Assembly (NCBI GenBank): GCA_023512835.1
Contig: CM042085.1
Coordinates: 6,362,062 to 6,426,061, forward strand
DNA from: Taxillus chinensis
Lineage: Eukaryota; Streptophyta; Magnoliopsida; Santalales; Loranthaceae
Length of the DNA stretch: 64,000 bases
Direction of reading: 5' to 3'
Shown: one piece after another, positions 62,651 through 64,000 of the stretch
How the letters are laid out: each line of letters starts with the position of its first letter
Numbering within the stretch: the stretch's first letter is position 1
Program-made: the position numbers and the translations under genes
The notes under the pieces: model-generated
What the model was told of the DNA's origin: nothing
The model's database searches: none
Seen by the model: the letters and a program-made list of their open reading frames with translations, nothing else

Positions 62651-64000
62651 TATCATCAAATAACTGATAATATTAAGCTACAAGTAATATTATTACATTT
62701 AAATCATCAAACTAATAATAACGAACCACAATCTATACATATATGTATATGTATGTGTGTGTTTATCTAACAATTAATATCAAGCCACATATACAATTCT
62801 TAATGTCAAATTAACGATATCACGTTGTAGATAATAATTTTTAGATGCCAAATTGATAATATCAAGCCTAATAATATTTAAATTATTCACACTATAATAT
62901 TAAGCCCCACAGTATTTTTAACATGTCAACCAACAATAATATTCATAATAATCTATATAATTCTAACGTCATAACATGGATTCCAAATAATATATATATA
63001 TATATATAAGTACATATATTTCCAGCTAAACGGCATTAAGCATTGTATATATACATATATATAAGTGTGTATATTTATTAATAAATAACAATATATATAT
63101 ATAAGTGCATTTCCCTCTCACAAGAAGACATGGCAGGGCCTCACTGCCCGCCTTGGTGTGCGCTCGTCATGCGAGAGGAAGACCAGGCCATACGGCCTGG
63201 CACCAACAGAACCCACAAAATCATTTTTTTTCTTTGTTTGCTAAGCTTCACCCTCGCCTGACGTTATCACATAATAGCATTAGTTTTGCTTAGATATTTT
63301 ATCTCTCCGCCCGCATCACCTTGTGTTAATAATAATATGATAGAAAACGTAGGGTGTACAAAAGAAATTCCAGAAAGCGTGAAATCGTGAGGTGGTGGGG
63401 CGCAGGAAATTGATTAGCCACCGTACGCGAGTTTTCGGAAGTCGAATCGCGATGAGGGAGAGAAGGGAAACGGCAAGCATGTAATCATATATATCTAAAA
63501 TCAAACGAGAATATACACGTATATTTTCACATACTATTAAAACAATAGAACAATGACGGATCTATCACCTACCTCTTGCCTTCCGAAGGGATTAAACTCG
63601 CAATAACGGTCTAGAATCGGCGAAGAACGATGAAGAACGCGAAGAACACTAAGAACTCTCCTCTGACGGCTAGGGTTTCTCAAAACAAAGTTATAATGAA
63701 TAATAAAACCTCCAAACCCTATTTTTAATTAAAATTCGTCCTCCTCTTTAATAATTTCCAAAAAGCCCTCCTAAATTTTATTTTTCATTTATTAACCCTC
63801 AATTTAACTCCTAAAAATTACTAAATAACCCCTGAAGACTTCTGGACCTCAAATTAGGCCCAAATATAGTTAAAACGATTGTATTAATGGCCACATTCTC
63901 AAAATAACTTTCTTAACATCAAATATAGATTATAAGTTATGCTAACACATATACGAATCCTTACAAGTCCTCTTCGCCCCAAGAGATGACGTGGTCATTG

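Larger units (their letters stand above)
61729..64000 (-). mobile_element. Probable large LTR of a Ty3-type retrotransposon, truncated by the window end
   Basis: Read on the minus strand the sequence ends GGGGGCGTGACA, a common terminus of long plant Ty3 LTRs (Del/Tekay-like). Also on the minus strand, near 63.55-63.68 kb, a leader-like stretch reads AAACCCTAGCCGTCAGAGG and CAAGAGGTAGGTGATAGATC. No coding domain lies inside. Only one LTR end is visible, so this is tentative. At 62360-62475 it contains an imperfect tandem repeat of CATATGGGACCTG-type units. Confidence 0.5.

Overview
The window is nuclear DNA of a flowering plant, most likely a eudicot. It has AT-rich intergenic DNA, GT-AG introns, plant-specific gene families (pollen Ole e 1-like, S40/DUF584, FAR1-related) and Ty1/copia, Ty3/Tat-Ogre, MULE and hAT-type repeats. 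Nothing in it looks bacterial, and there is no CRISPR array or operon.

Layout. A probable hAT-type MITE lies at 303-875. A two-exon Ole e 1-like secreted-protein gene on the minus strand (2942-3584) carries one apparent frameshift. After about 5 kb of AT-rich DNA comes a complete but broken Tork/Tnt1-like copia element on the minus strand (9023-14045, target duplication CTTCG). A 731-bp Mutator-like element (14066-14796, 9-bp target duplication) begins only 20 bp beyond it. Then follow an S40-family gene (16833-17441, minus), a tRNA-Ala(UGC) gene (18641-18713) and a ten-exon RecQ helicase gene matching plant RECQL1 (20235-25172, minus), with an E2F-type site just upstream of its start codon. 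A small two-exon secreted or membrane protein gene of unknown function lies at 27343-28853 (minus).

From 30093 to 48948 the window is filled by one 18.9-kb Tat/Ogre-type Ty3 retrotransposon (target duplication CTATC). Its LTRs are about 3.6 kb and contain nested tandem repeats. It has an extra ORF ahead of gag, a gag-protease region with a G-patch, reverse transcriptase, a second RNase H, integrase, and a 177-bp satellite-like array before the 3' LTR. Gag-pro, ORF1 and integrase carry several frameshifts or stops; the RT frame is open. The element inserted into a second copy of the sequence family found in the 731-bp MULE, and so split captured gene pieces. A third copy of that family, on the minus strand, lies at about 51.48-52.44 kb.

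The right-hand part holds a 214-bp tandem duplication (50116-50540), a GC-rich minisatellite (52957-53370), and a FAR1/FHY3-related gene (53814-56102, plus) with all its domains but one in-frame TGA and a possible spliced alternative C-terminus. Beyond it are a GC-rich repeated region (58.5-59.3 kb), a hAT-like terminus at 61615, and what is probably a large minus-strand LTR running off the window end.

The host genes are independent single genes. The main theme is repeated insertion and gene capture by transposons. Exon junctions were placed by eye from reading frame and splice consensus and were not checked against transcripts.
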